DNA of 61,474 nt from NCBI GenBank assembly GCA_032718475.1, contig JAUCBJ010002882.1, forward strand, positions 1 through 61,474, given 5' to 3'. This document shows, piece after piece, positions 35,086 through 48,435 of the stretch; within the stretch, counting starts at the first letter, position 1, and every line of letters starts with the position of its first letter. The stretch comes from Nemertoderma westbladi. Lineage: Eukaryota; Xenacoelomorpha; Nemertodermatida; Nemertodermatidae. The position numbers were made by a program, and so were the translations under genes. Under the pieces are notes generated by a model. The model searched no databases. It saw nothing but the letters and a program-made list of their open reading frames with translations, and was not told the DNA's origin.

Positions 35086-35929
35086 TAGTGGAACTATAGA
35101 GTTTGTACAGTTAGTGGAACTATAGAGTTTGTACAGTTAGTGGAACTATAGAGTTTGTACAGTTAGTGGAACTATAGAGTTTGTACAGTTAGTGGAACTA
35201 TAGAGTTTGTACAGTTAGTGGAACTATAGAGTTTGTACAGTTAGTGGAACTATAGAGTTTGTACAGTTTAGTGGAACTATAGAGTTTGTAAAGTTAGTGG
35301 AACTATGGAGTTTGTACAGTTAGTGGAACTATAGAGTTTGTACAGTTAGTGGAACTATAGATTTGGAAGGGTTAGTGGAACTATAGAGTTTGTACACTTA
35401 GTGGAACTATAGAGTTTGTACAGTTAGTGGAACTATAGAGTTTGTACAGTTAGTGGAACTATAGAGTTTGTACAGTTAGTGGAACTATAGAGTTTGTACA
35501 GTTAGTGGAACTATAGAGTTTGTACAGTTTAGTGGAACTATAGAGTTTGTAAAGTTAGTGGAACTATGGAGTTAGTACAGTTAGTGGAACTATAGAGTTT
35601 GTACAGTTTAGTGGAACTATAGAGTTTGTACAGTTAGTGGAACTATAGAGTTTGTAAAGTTAGTGGAACTATGGAGTTTGTACAGTTAGTGGAACTATAG
35701 AGTTTGTACAGTTAGTGGAACTATAGATTTGGAAGGGTTAGTGGAACTATAGAGTTTGTACACTTAGTGGAACTATAGAGTTTGTACAGTTAGTGGAACT
35801 ATAGAGTTTGTACAGTTAGTGGAACTATAGAGTTTGTACAGTTAGTGGAACTATAGAGTTTGTACAGTTAGTGGAACTATAGAGTTTGTACAGTTTAGTG
35901 GAACTATAGAGTTTGTAAAGTTAGTGGAA

Positions 35930-37130
35930 CTATAGAGTTTGTACAGTTAGTGGAACTATAGAGTTTGTACAGTTAGTGGAACTATAGAGTTTGTACAGTT
36001 AGTGGAACTATAGAGTTTGTACAGTTAGTGGAACTATAGAGTTTGTACAGTTAGTGGAACTATAGAGTTTGTACAGTTAGTGGAACTATAGAGTTTGTAC
36101 AGTTAGTGGAACTATAGAGTTTGTACAGTTAGTGGAACTATAGAGTTTGTACAGTTTAGTGGAACTATAGAGTTTGTACAGTTAGTGGAACTATAGAGTT
36201 TGTACAGTTAGTGGAACTATAGAGTTTGTACAGTTAGTGGAACTATAGAGTTTGTACAGTTAGTGGAACTATAGAGTTTGTACAGTTAGTGGAACTATAG
36301 AGTTTGTACAGTTAGTGGAACTATAGAGTTTGTACAGTTAGTGGAACTATAGAGTTTGTACAGTTAGTGGAACTATAGAGTTTGTACAGTTAGTGGAACT
36401 ATAGAGTTTGTACAGTTAGTGGAACTATAGAGTTTGTACAGTTAGTGGAACTATAGAGTTTGTACAGTTAGTGGAACTATAGAGTTTGTACAGTTAGTGG
36501 AACTATAGAGTTTGTACAGTTAGTGGAACTATAGAGTTTGTACAGTTAGTGGAACTATAGAGTTTGTACAGTTAGTGGAACTATAGAGTTTGTACAGTTA
36601 GTGGAACTATAGAGTTTGTACAGTTAGTGGAACTATAGAGTTTGTACAGTTAGTGGAACTATAGAGTTTGTACAGTTAGTGGAACTATAGAGTTTGTACA
36701 GTTAGTGGAACTATAGAGTTTGTACAGTTAGTGGAACTATAGAGTTTGTACAGTTAGTGGAACTATAGAGTTTGTACAGTTAGTGGAACTATAGAGTTTG
36801 TACAGTTAGTGGAACTATAGAGTTTGTACAGTTAGTGGAACTATAGAGTTTGTACAGTTAGTGGAACTATAGAGTTTGTACAGTTAGTGGAACTATAGAG
36901 TTTGTACAGTTAGTGGAACTATAGAGTTTGTACAGTTAGTGGAACTATAGAGTTTGTACAGTTAGTGGAACTATAGAGTTTGTACAGTTAGTGGAACTAT
37001 AGAGTTTGTACAGTTAGTGGAACTATAGAGTTTGTACAGTTAGTGGAACTATAGAGTTTGTACAGTTAGTGGAACTATAGAGTTTGTACAGTTAGTGGAA
37101 CTATAGAGTTTGTACAGTTAGTGGAACTAT
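35930..37130. repeat. Homogenised run of consensus 26-bp monomers
   Basis: About 45 successive monomers match the consensus almost without change; a single GTTTAGTGG slip lies near 36154. Adjacent parts of the array have a variant every few units. A second run of similar purity lies at about 37440-38390, broken mainly by TGTGCAG units. Confidence 0.8.
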
Positions 37131-40100
37131 GGAGTTTGTACAGTTAGTGGAACTATAGAGTTTGTACAGTTAGTGGAACTATAGATTTGGAAGGGTTAGT
37201 GGAACTATAGAGTTTGTACACTTAGTGGAACTATAGAGTTTGTACAGTTAGTGGAACTATAGAGTTTGTACAGTTAGTGGAACTATAGAGTTTGTACAGT
37301 TAGTGGAACTATAGAGTTTGTACAGTTAGTGGAACTATAGAGTTTGTACAGTTTAGTGGAACTATAGAGTTTGTACAGTTAGTGGAACTATGGAGTTTGT
37401 ACAGTTAGTGGAACTATAGAGTTTGTACAGTTTAGTGGAACTATAGAGTTTGTACAGTTAGTGGAACTATAGAGTTTGTACAGTTAGTGGAACTATAGAG
37501 TTTGTACAGTTAGTGGAACTATAGAGTTTGTACAGTTAGTGGAACTATAGAGTTTGTACAGTTAGTGGAACTATAGAGTTTGTACAGTTAGTGGAACTAT
37601 AGAGTTTGTACAGTTAGTGGAACTATAGAGTTTGTACAGTTAGTGGAACTATAGAGTTTGTACAGTTAGTGGAACTATAGAGTTTGTACAGTTAGTGGAA
37701 CTATAGAGTTTGTGCAGTTAGTGGAACTATAGAGTTTGTACAGTTAGTGGAACTATAGAGTTTGTGCAGTTAGTGGAACTATAGAGTTTGTACAGTTAGT
37801 GGAACTATAGAGTTTGTACAGTTAGTGGAACTATAGAGTTTGTACAGTTAGTGGAACTATAGAGTTTGTACAGTTAGTGGAACTATAGAGTTTGTGCAGT
37901 TAGTGGAACTATAGAGTTTGTACAGTTAGTGGAACTATAGAGTTTGTACAGTTAGTGGAACTATAGAGTTTGTACAGTTAGTGGAACTATAGAGTTTGTA
38001 CAGTTAGTGGAACTATAGAGTTTGTACAGTTAGTGGAACTATAGAGTTTGTACAGTTAGTGGAACTATAGAGTTTGTACAGTTAGTGGAACTATAGAGTT
38101 TGTACAGTTAGTGGAACTATAGAGTTTGTACAGTTAGTGGAACTATAGAGTTTGTACAGTTAGTGGAACTATAGAGTTTGTACAGTTAGTGGAACTATAG
38201 AGTTTGTACAGTTAGTGGAACTATAGAGTTTGTACAGTTAGTGGAACTATAGAGTTTGTACAGTTAGTGGAACTATAGAGTTTGTACAGTTAGTGGAACT
38301 ATAGAGTTTGTACAGTTAGTGGAACTATAGAGTTTGTACAGTTAGTGGAACTATAGAGTTTGTACAGTTAGTGGAACTATAGAGTTTGTACAGTTTAGTG
38401 GAACTATAGAGTTTGTACAGTTAGTGGAACTATAGAGTTTGTACAGTTAGTGGAACTATAGAGTTTGTACAGTTAGTGGAACTATAGAGTTTGTACAGTT
38501 AGTGGAACAATAGAGTTTGTACAGTTTAGTGGAACTATAGAGTTTGTACAGTTAGAGGAACTATAGAGTTTGTAAAGTTAGTGGAACTATAGAGTTTGTA
38601 CAGTTAGTGGAACTATAGAGTTTGTACAGTTAGTGGAACTATAGAGTTTGTACAGTTAGTGGAACTATAGAGTTTGTACAGTTAGTGGAACTATAGAGTT
38701 TGTACAGTTAGTGGAACTATAGAGTTTGTACAGTTAGTGGAACTATAGAGTTTGTACAGTTAGTGAAACTATAGAGTTTGTACAGTTAGTGGAACTATAG
38801 AGTTTGTACAGTTAGTGGAACTATAGAGTTTGTACAGTTTAGTGGAACTATAGAGTTTGTACAGTTAGTGGAACTATAGAGTTTGTACAGTTAGTGGAAC
38901 TATAGAGTTTGTACAGTTAGAGGAACTATAGATTTGGAAGGGTTAGTAGAACTATAGAGTTTGTACAGTTAGTGGAACTATAGAGTTTGTACAGTTAGTG
39001 GAACTATAGAGTTTGTACAGTTAGTGGAACTATGGAGTTTGTACAGTTAGTGGAACTATAGAGTTTGTACAGTTAGTGAAACTATAGAGTTTGTAAAGTT
39101 AGTGGAACTATAGATTTGGAAGGGTTAGTAGAACTATAGAGTTTGTACAGTTAGTGGAACTATAGAGTTTGTACAGTTAGTGGAACTATAGAGTTTGTAC
39201 AGTTAGAGGAACTATAGATTTGGAAGGGTTAGTAGAACTATAGAGTTTGTACAGTTAGTGGAACTATAGAGTTTGTACAGTTAGTGGAACTATAGAGTTT
39301 GTACAGTTAGTGGAACTATGGAGTTTGTACAGTTAGTGGAACTATAGAGTTTGTACAGTTAGTGGAACTATAGAGTTTGTACAGTTAGAGGAACTATAGA
39401 TTTGGAAGGGTTAGTAGAACTATAGAGTTTGTACAGTTAGTGGAACTATAGAGTTTGTACAGTTAGTGGAACTATAGAGTTTGTACAGTTAGTGGAACTA
39501 TAGAGTTTGTACAGTTAGAGGAACTATAGATTTGGAAGGGTTAGTAGAACTATAGAGTTTGTACAGTTAGTGGAACTATAGAGTTTGTACAGTTAGTGGA
39601 ACTATAGAGTTTGTACAGTTAGTGGAACTATGGAGTTTGTACAGTTAGTGGAACTATAGAGTTTGTACAGTTAGTGGAACTATAGAGTTTGTACAGTTAG
39701 TGGAACTATAGATTTGGAAGGGTTAGTAGAACTATAGAGTTTGTGCAGTTAGTGGAACTATAGAGTTTGTACAGTTAGTGGAACTATAGAGTTTGTACAG
39801 TTAGTGGAACTATAGAGTTTGTACAGTTAGTGGAACTATAGAGTTTGTACAGTTAGTGGAACAATAGAGTTTGTACAGTTAGTGGAACTATAGAGTTTGT
39901 ACAGTTAGTGGAACTATGGAGTTTGTACAGTTAGAGGAACTATAGATTTGGAAGGGTTAGTAGAACTATAGAGTTTGTACATTTAGTGGAACTATAGAGT
40001 TTGTACAGTTAGTGGAACTATAGAGTTTGTACAGTTAGAGGAACTATAGATTTGGAAGGGTTAGTAGAACTATAGAGTTTGTACATTTAGTGGAACTATA

Positions 40101-43100
40101 GAGTTTGTAAAGTTAGTGAAACTATGGAGTTTGTACAGTTAGTAAAACTATAGAGTTTGTACAGTTAGTGGAACTATAGAGTTTGTACAGTTAGTGGAAC
40201 TATAGAGTTTGTACAGTTAGTGGAGCTATAGAGTTTGTACAGTTAGTGGAACTATAGAGTTTGTACAGTTAGTGCAACTATAGAGTTTGTGCAGTTAGTG
40301 GAACTATAGAGTTTGTACAGTTTAGTGGAACTATAGAGTTTGTACAGTTAGAGGAACTATAGAGTTTGTAAAGTTAGTGGAACTATAGATTTTGTACAGT
40401 TAGTGGAACTATAGAGTTTGTACAGTTAGTGGAACAATAGAGTTTGTACAGTTTAGTGGAACTATAGAGTTTGTACATTTAGTGGAACTATAGAGTTTGT
40501 ACAGTTAGTGGAACAATAGAGTTTGTACAGTTAGTGGAACTATAGAGTTTGTAAAGTTAGTGGAACTATGGAGTTTGTACAGTTAGTGGAACTATAGATT
40601 TGGAAGGGTTAGTGGAACTATAGAGGTTGTAAATTTAGTGGAACTATAGAGTTTGTACAGTTAGTGGAACTATAGAGTTTGTACAGTTAGTGAAACTATA
40701 GATTTGGAAGGGTTAGTAGAACTATAGAGTTTGTACAGTTAGAGGAACTATAGAGTTTGTACAGTTAGTGGAACAATAGAGTTTGTACAGTTAGTGGAAC
40801 TATAGAGTTTGTACAGTTAGAGGAACTATAGAGTTTGTACAGTTAGTGGAACAATAGAGTTTGTACAGTTAGTGGAACAATAGAGTTTGTACAGTTTAGT
40901 GGAACTATAGAGTTTGTACAGTTAGAGGAACTATAGAGTTTGTACAGTTAGTGGAACAATAGAGTTTGTACAGTTAGTGGAACAATAGAGTTTGTACAGT
41001 TTAGTGGAACTATAGAGTTTGTACAGTTAGAGGAACTATAGAGTTTGTAAAGTTAGTGGAACTATAGAGTTTGTACAGTTAGTGGAACTATAGAGTTTGT
41101 ACAGTTAGAGGAACTATAGAGTTTGTACAGTTAGTGGAACAATAGAGTTTGTACAGTTAGTGGAACAATAGAGTTTGTACAGTTTAGTGGAACTATAGAG
41201 TTTGTACAGTTAGAGGAACTATAGAGTTTGTAAAGTTAGTGGAACTATAGATTTTGTACAGTTAGTGGAACTATAGAGTTTGTACAGTTAGTGGAACAAT
41301 AGAGTTTGTACAGTTTAGTGGAACTATAGAGTTTGTACAGTTAGTGGAACTATAGAGTTTGTAAAGTTAGTGGAACTATGGAGTTTGTACAGTTAGTGGA
41401 ACTATAGAGTTTGTACAGTTAGTGGAACTATAGATTTGGAAGGGTTAGTGGAACTATAGAGTTTGTACACTTAGTGGAACTATAGAGTTTGTACAGTTAG
41501 TGGAACTATAGATTTGGAAGGGTTAGTGGAACTATAGAGGTTGTAAATTTAGTGGAACTATAGAGTTTGTACAGTTAGTGGAACTATAGATTTGGAAGGG
41601 TTAGTGGAACTATAGAGGTTGTAAATTTAGTGGAACTATAGAGTTTGTACAGTTAGTGGAACTATAGATTTGGAAGGGTTAGTAGAACTATAGAGTTTGT
41701 ACAGTTAGTGGAACTATAGAGTTTGTACAGTTAGAGGAACTATAGAGTTTGTACAGTTAGTGGAACTATAGAGTTTGTAAAGTTAGTGGAACTATGGAGT
41801 TTGTACAGTTAGTGGAACTATAGAGTTTGTACAGTTAGTGGAACTATAGATTTGGAAGGGTTAGTAGAACTATAGAGTTTGTACAGTTAGTGGAACTATA
41901 GAGTTTGTACAGTTAGAGGAACTATAGAGTTTGTACAGTTAGTGGAACAATAGAGTTTGTACAGTTAGTGGAACAATAGAGTTTGTACAGTTTAGTGGAA
42001 CTATAGAGTTTGTACAGTTAGTGGAACTATAGATTTGGAAGGGTTAGTGGAACTATAGAGGTTGTAAATTTAGTGGAACTATAGAGTTTGTACAGTTAGT
42101 GGAGCTATAGAGTTTGTACAGTTAGTGGAACTATAGAGTTTGTAAAGTTAGTGGAACTATGGAGTTTGTACAGTTAGTGGAACTATAGAGTTTGTACAGT
42201 TAGTGGAACTATAGATTTGGAAGGGTTAGTGGAACTATAGAGGTTGTAAATTTAGTGGAACTATAGAGTTTGTACAGTTAGTGGAACTATAGATTTGGAA
42301 GGGTTAGTAGAACTATAGAGTTTGTACAGTTAGTGGAACTATAGAGTTTGTACAGTTAGAGGAACTATAGAGTTTGTACAGTTAGTGGAACTATAGAGTT
42401 TGTAAAGTTAGTGGAACTATGGAGTTTGTACAGTTAGTGGAACTATAGAGTTTGTACAGTTAGTGGAACTATAGATTTGGAAGGGTTAGTAGAACTATAG
42501 AGTTTGTACAGTTAGTGGAACTATAGAGTTTGTACAGTTAGAGGAACTATAGAGTTTGTACAGTTAGTGGAACAATAGAGTTTGTACAGTTAGTGGAACA
42601 ATAGAGTTTGTACAGTTTAGTGGAACTATAGAGTTTGTACAGTTAGAGGAACTATAGAGTTTGTAAAGTTAGTGGAACTATAGATTTGGAAGGGTTAGTG
42701 GAACTATAGAGGTTGTAAATTTAGTGGAACTATAGAGTTTGTACAGTTAGTGAAACTATAGAGTTTGTACAGTTAGTGAAACTATAGAGTTTGTACAGTT
42801 AGTGGAACTATAGAGTTTGTACAGTTAGTGGAACTATAGAGTTTGTACAGTTAGTGGAACTATAGATTTGGAAGGGTTAGTAGAACTATAGAGTTTGTAC
42901 AGTTAGTGGAACTATAGAGTTTGTAAGGTTAGTGGAACTATAGATTTGGAAGGGTTAGTGGAACTATAGAGGTTGTAAATTTAGTGGAACTATAGAGTTT
43001 GTACAGTTTAGTGGAACTATAGAGTTTGTACAGTTAGTGAAACTATAGAGTTTGTACAGTTAGTGGAACTATAGAGTTTGTACAGTTAGTGGAACTATAG

Positions 43101-44909
43101 AGTTTGTACAGTTAGTGGAACTATAGATTTGGAAGGGTTAGTAGAACTATAGAGTTTGTACAGTTAGTGGAACTATAGAGTTTGTACAGTTAGTGGAACA
43201 ATAGAGTTTGTACAGTTTAGTGGAACTATAGAGTTTGTACAGTTAGAGGAACTATAGAGTTTGTAAAGTTAGTGGAACTATAGATTTGGAAGGGTTAGTG
43301 GAACTATAGAGGTTGTAAATTTAGTGGAACTATAGAGTTTGTACAGTTAGTGGAACTATAGATTTGGAAGGGTTAGTAGAACTATAGAGTTTGTACAGTT
43401 AGTGGAACTATAGAGTTTGTACAGTTAGAGGAACTATAGAGTTTGTACAGTTAGTGGAACAATAGAGTTTGTACAGTTAGTGGAACTATAGAGTTTGTAC
43501 AGTTAGTGGAGCTATAGAGTTTGTACAGTTAGTGGAACTATAGAGTTTGTAAGGTTAGTGGAACTATAGATTTGGAAGGGTTAGTGGAACTATAGAGGTT
43601 GTAAATTTAGTGGAACTATAGAGTTTGTACAGTTAGTGAAACTATAGAGTTTGTACAGTTAGTGAAACTATAGAGTTTGTACAGTTAGTGGAACTATAGA
43701 GTTTGTACAGTTAGTGGAACTATAGAGTTTGTACAGTTAGTGGAACTATAGAGTTTGTACAGTTAGTGGAGCTATAGAGTTTGTACAGTTAGTGGAACTA
43801 TAGAGTTTGTAAGGTTAGTGGAACTATAGATTTGGAAGGGTTAGTGGAACTATAGAGGTTGTAAATTTAGTGGAACTATAGAGTTTGTACAGTTAGTGGA
43901 ACTATAGAGTTTGTACAGTTAGTGGAACTATAGAGTTTGTACAGTTAGTGAAACTATAGAGTTTGTACAGTTAGTGGAACTATAGAGTTTGTACAGTTAG
44001 TGGAACTATAGAGTTTGTACAGTTAGTGGAACTATAGAGTTTGTACAGTTAGTGGAACAATAGAGTTTGTACAGTTAGTGGAACTATAGAGTTTGTACAG
44101 TTAGTGAAACTATAGAGTTTGTACAGTTAGTGAAACTATAGAGTTTGTACAGTTAGTGGAACTATAGAGTTTGTACAGTTAGTGAAACTATAGAGTTTGT
44201 ACAGTTAGTGGAACTATAGAGTTTGTACAGTTAGTGGAACTATAGAGTTTGTACAGTTAGTGGAACTATAGAGTTTGTACAGTTAGTGGAACTATAGAGT
44301 TTGTACAGTTAGTGGAACTATAGAGTTTGTACAGTTAGTGGAGCTATAGAGTTTGTACAGTTAGTGGAACTATAGAGTTTGTAAGGTTAGTGGAACTATA
44401 GATTTGGAAGGGTTAGTGGAACTATAGAGGTTGTAAATTTAGTGGAACTATAGAGTTTGTACAGTTAGTGAAACTATAGAGTTTGTACAGTTAGTGAAAC
44501 TATAGAGTTTGTACAGTTAGTGGAACTATAGAGTTTGTACAGTTAGTGGAACTATAGAGTTTGTACAGTTAGTGGAACTATAGAGTTTGTACAGTTAGTG
44601 GAGCTATAGAGTTTGTACAGTTAGTGGAACTATAGAGTTTGTAAGGTTAGTGGAACTATAGATTTGGAAGGGTTAGTGGAACTATAGAGGTTGTAAATTT
44701 AGTGGAACTATAGAGTTTGTACAGTTAGTGAAACTATAGAGTTTGTACAGTTAGTGAAACTATAGAGTTTGTACAGTTAGTGGAACTATAGAGTTTGTAC
44801 AGTTAGTGGAACTATAGAGTTTGTACAGTTAGTGAAACTATAGAGTTTGTACAGTTAGTGGAACTATGGAGTTTGTACAGTTTAGTGAAACTATAGAGTT
44901 TGTACAGTT

Positions 44910-47900
44910 AGTGGAACTATAGAGTTTGTACAGTTAGTGAAACTATAGAGTTTGTACAGTTAGTGGAACTATGGAGTTTGTACAGTTTAGTGGAACTATA
45001 GAGTTTGTACAGTTAGTGGAACTATAGAGTTTGTAAAGTTAGTGGAACTATAGAGTTTGTACAGTTAGTGGAACTATAGAGTTTGTACAGTTAGTGGAAC
45101 TATAGAGTTTGTACAGTTAGTGCAACTATAGAGTTTGTACAGTTAGTGGAACTATAGAGTTTGTACAGTTAGTGGAACTATAGAGTTTGTACAGTTAGTG
45201 GAGCTATAGAGTTTGTACAGTTAGTGGAGCTATAGAGTTTGTACAGTTAGTGGAACTATAGAGTTTGTACAGTTAGTGCAACTATAGAGTTTGTACAGTT
45301 AGTGAAACTATAGAGTTTGTACAGTTAGTGGAACTATGGAGTTTGTACAGTTTAGTGGAACTATAGAGTTTGTACAGTTAGTGGAACTATAGAGTTTGTA
45401 CAGTTAGTGGAGCTATAGAGTTTGTACAGTTAGTGGAACTATAGAGTTTGTACAGTTAGTGCAACTATAGAGTTTGTACAGTTAGTGAAACTATAGAGTT
45501 TGTACAGTTAGTGGAACTATGGAGTTTGTACAGTTTAGTGGAACTATAGAGTTTGTACAGTTAGTGGAACTATAGATTTGGAAGGGTTAGTGGAACTATA
45601 GAGGTTGTAAATTTAGTGGAACTATAGAGTTTGTACAGTTAGTGGAACTATAGAGTTTGTACAGTTAGTGAAACTATAGAGTTTGTACAGTTAGTGGAAC
45701 TATGGAGTTTGTACAGTTTAGTGGAACTATAGAGTTTGTACAGTTAGTGGAACTATAGAGTTTGTAAAGTTAGTGGAACTATAGATTTGGAAGGGTTAGT
45801 GGAACTATAGAGTTTGTACAGTTAGTGGAACTATAGAGGTTGTAAATTTAGTGGAACTATAGAGTTTGTACAGTTAGTGGAACTATGGAGTTTGTACAGT
45901 TTAGTGGAACTATAGATTTGGAAGGGTTAGTGGAACTATAGAGGTTGTAAATTTAGTGGAACTATAGAGTTTGTACAGTTAGTGGAACTATAGAGTTTGT
46001 ACAGTTAGTGGAGCTATAGAGTTTGTACAGTTAGTGGAACTATAGAGTTTGTACAGTTAGTGCAACTATAGAGTTTGTACAGTTAGTGGAACTATGGAGT
46101 TTGTACAGTTTAGTGGAACTATAGAGTTTGTACAGTTAGTGCAACTATAGAGTTTGTAAGGTTAGTGGAACTATAGATTTGGAAGGGTTAGTGGAACTAT
46201 AGAGGTTGTAAATTTAGTGGAACTATAGAGTTTGTACAGTTAGTGAAACTATAGAGTTTGTACAGTTAGTGAAACTATAGAGTTTGTACAGTTAGTGGAA
46301 CTATAGAGTTTGTACAGTTAGTGGAACTATAGAGTTTGTACAGTTAGTGGAACTATAGAGTTTGTACAGTTAGTGGAGCTATAGAGTTTGTACAGTTAGT
46401 GGAACTATAGAGTTTGTAAGGTTAGTGGAACTATAGATTTGGAAGGGTTAGTGGAACTATAGAGGTTGTAAATTTAGTGGAACTATAGAGTTTGTACAGT
46501 TAGTGAAACTATAGAGTTTGTACAGTTAGTGAAACTATAGAGTTTGTACAGTTAGTGGAACTATAGAGTTTGTACAGTTAGTGAAACTATAGAGTTTGTA
46601 CAGTTAGTGGAACTATAGAGTTTGTACAGTTAGTGGAACTATAGAGTTTGTACAGTTAGTGGAACTATAGAGTTTGTACAGTTAGTGGAACTATAGAGTT
46701 TGTACAGTTAGTGGAACTATAGAGTTTGTACAGTTAGTGGAGCTATAGAGTTTGTACAGTTAGTGGAACTATAGAGTTTGTAAGGTTAGTGGAACTATAG
46801 ATTTGGAAGGGTTAGTGGAACTATAGAGGTTGTAAATTTAGTGGAACTATAGAGTTTGTACAGTTAGTGAAACTATAGAGTTTGTACAGTTAGTGAAACT
46901 ATAGAGTTTGTACAGTTAGTGGAACTATAGAGTTTGTACAGTTAGTGAAACTATAGAGTTTGTACAGTTAGTGAAACTATAGAGTTTGTACAGTTAGTGA
47001 AACTATAGAGTTTGTACAGTTAGTGGAACTATAGAGTTTGTACAGTTAGTGGAACTATAGAGTTTGTACAGTTAGTGAAACTATAGAGTTTGTACAGTTA
47101 GTGGAACTATGGAGTTTGTACAGTTTAGTGGAACTATAGAGTTTGTACAGTTAGTGGAACTATAGATTTGGAAGGGTTAGTGGAACTATAGAGGTTGTAA
47201 ATTTAGTGGAACTATAGAGTTTGTACAGTTAGTGAAACTATAGAGTTTGTACAGTTAGTGGAACTATGGAGTTTGTACAGTTTAGTGGAACTATAGAGTT
47301 TGTACAGTTAGTGGAACTATAGAGTTTGTAAAGTTAGTGGAACTATAGAGTTTGTACAGTTAGTGGAACTATAGAGTTTGTACAGTTAGTGGAACTATAG
47401 AGTTTGTACAGTTAGTGCAACTATAGAGTTTGTACAGTTAGTGGAACTATAGAGTTTGTACAGTTAGTGGAACTATAGAGTTTGTACAGTTAGTGGAGCT
47501 ATAGAGTTTGTACAGTTAGTGGAGCTATAGAGTTTGTACAGTTAGTGGAACTATAGAGTTTGTACAGTTAGTGCAACTATAGAGTTTGTACAGTTAGTGA
47601 AACTATAGAGTTTGTACAGTTAGTGGAACTATGGAGTTTGTACAGTTTAGTGGAACTATAGAGTTTGTACAGTTAGTGGAACTATAGAGTTTGTACAGTT
47701 AGTGGAGCTATAGAGTTTGTACAGTTAGTGGAACTATAGAGTTTGTACAGTTAGTGCAACTATAGAGTTTGTACAGTTAGTGAAACTATAGAGTTTGTAC
47801 AGTTAGTGGAACTATGGAGTTTGTACAGTTTAGTGGAACTATAGAGTTTGTACAGTTAGTGGAACTATAGATTTGGAAGGGTTAGTGGAACTATAGAGGT

Positions 47901-48435
47901 TGTAAATTTAGTGGAACTATAGAGTTTGTACAGTTAGTGGAACTATAGAGTTTGTACAGTTAGTGAAACTATAGAGTTTGTACAGTTAGTGGAACTATGG
48001 AGTTTGTACAGTTTAGTGGAACTATAGAGTTTGTACAGTTAGTGGAACTATAGAGTTTGTAAAGTTAGTGGAACTATAGATTTGGAAGGGTTAGTGGAAC
48101 TATAGAGTTTGTACAGTTAGTGGAACTATAGAGGTTGTAAATTTAGTGGAACTATAGAGTTTGTACAGTTAGTGGAACTATGGAGTTTGTACAGTTTAGT
48201 GGAACTATAGATTTGGAAGGGTTAGTGGAACTATAGAGGTTGTAAATTTAGTGGAACTATAGAGTTTGTACAGTTAGTGGAACTATAGAGTTTGTACAGT
48301 TAGTGGAGCTATAGAGTTTGTACAGTTAGTGGAACTATAGAGTTTGTACAGTTAGTGCAACTATAGAGTTTGTACAGTTAGTGGAACTATGGAGTTTGTA
48401 CAGTTTAGTGGAACTATAGAGTTTGTACAGTTAGT
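44910..48435. repeat. Long higher-order duplication in the 26-bp array (offset 2295 bp)
   Basis: A block of about 1.24 kb at 44910-46145 recurs at 47205-48435 with the same order of variant monomers. Matching markers include GCAACTATAG (45121 and 47416), the first of paired GAGCTATAG units (45201 and 47496) and a B-type unit (45575 and 47870), each at an offset of exactly 2295 bp. A shorter part of the pattern appears again from about 48429. The intervening 46.15-47.2 kb resembles 43.5-44.8 kb. Confidence 0.8.
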
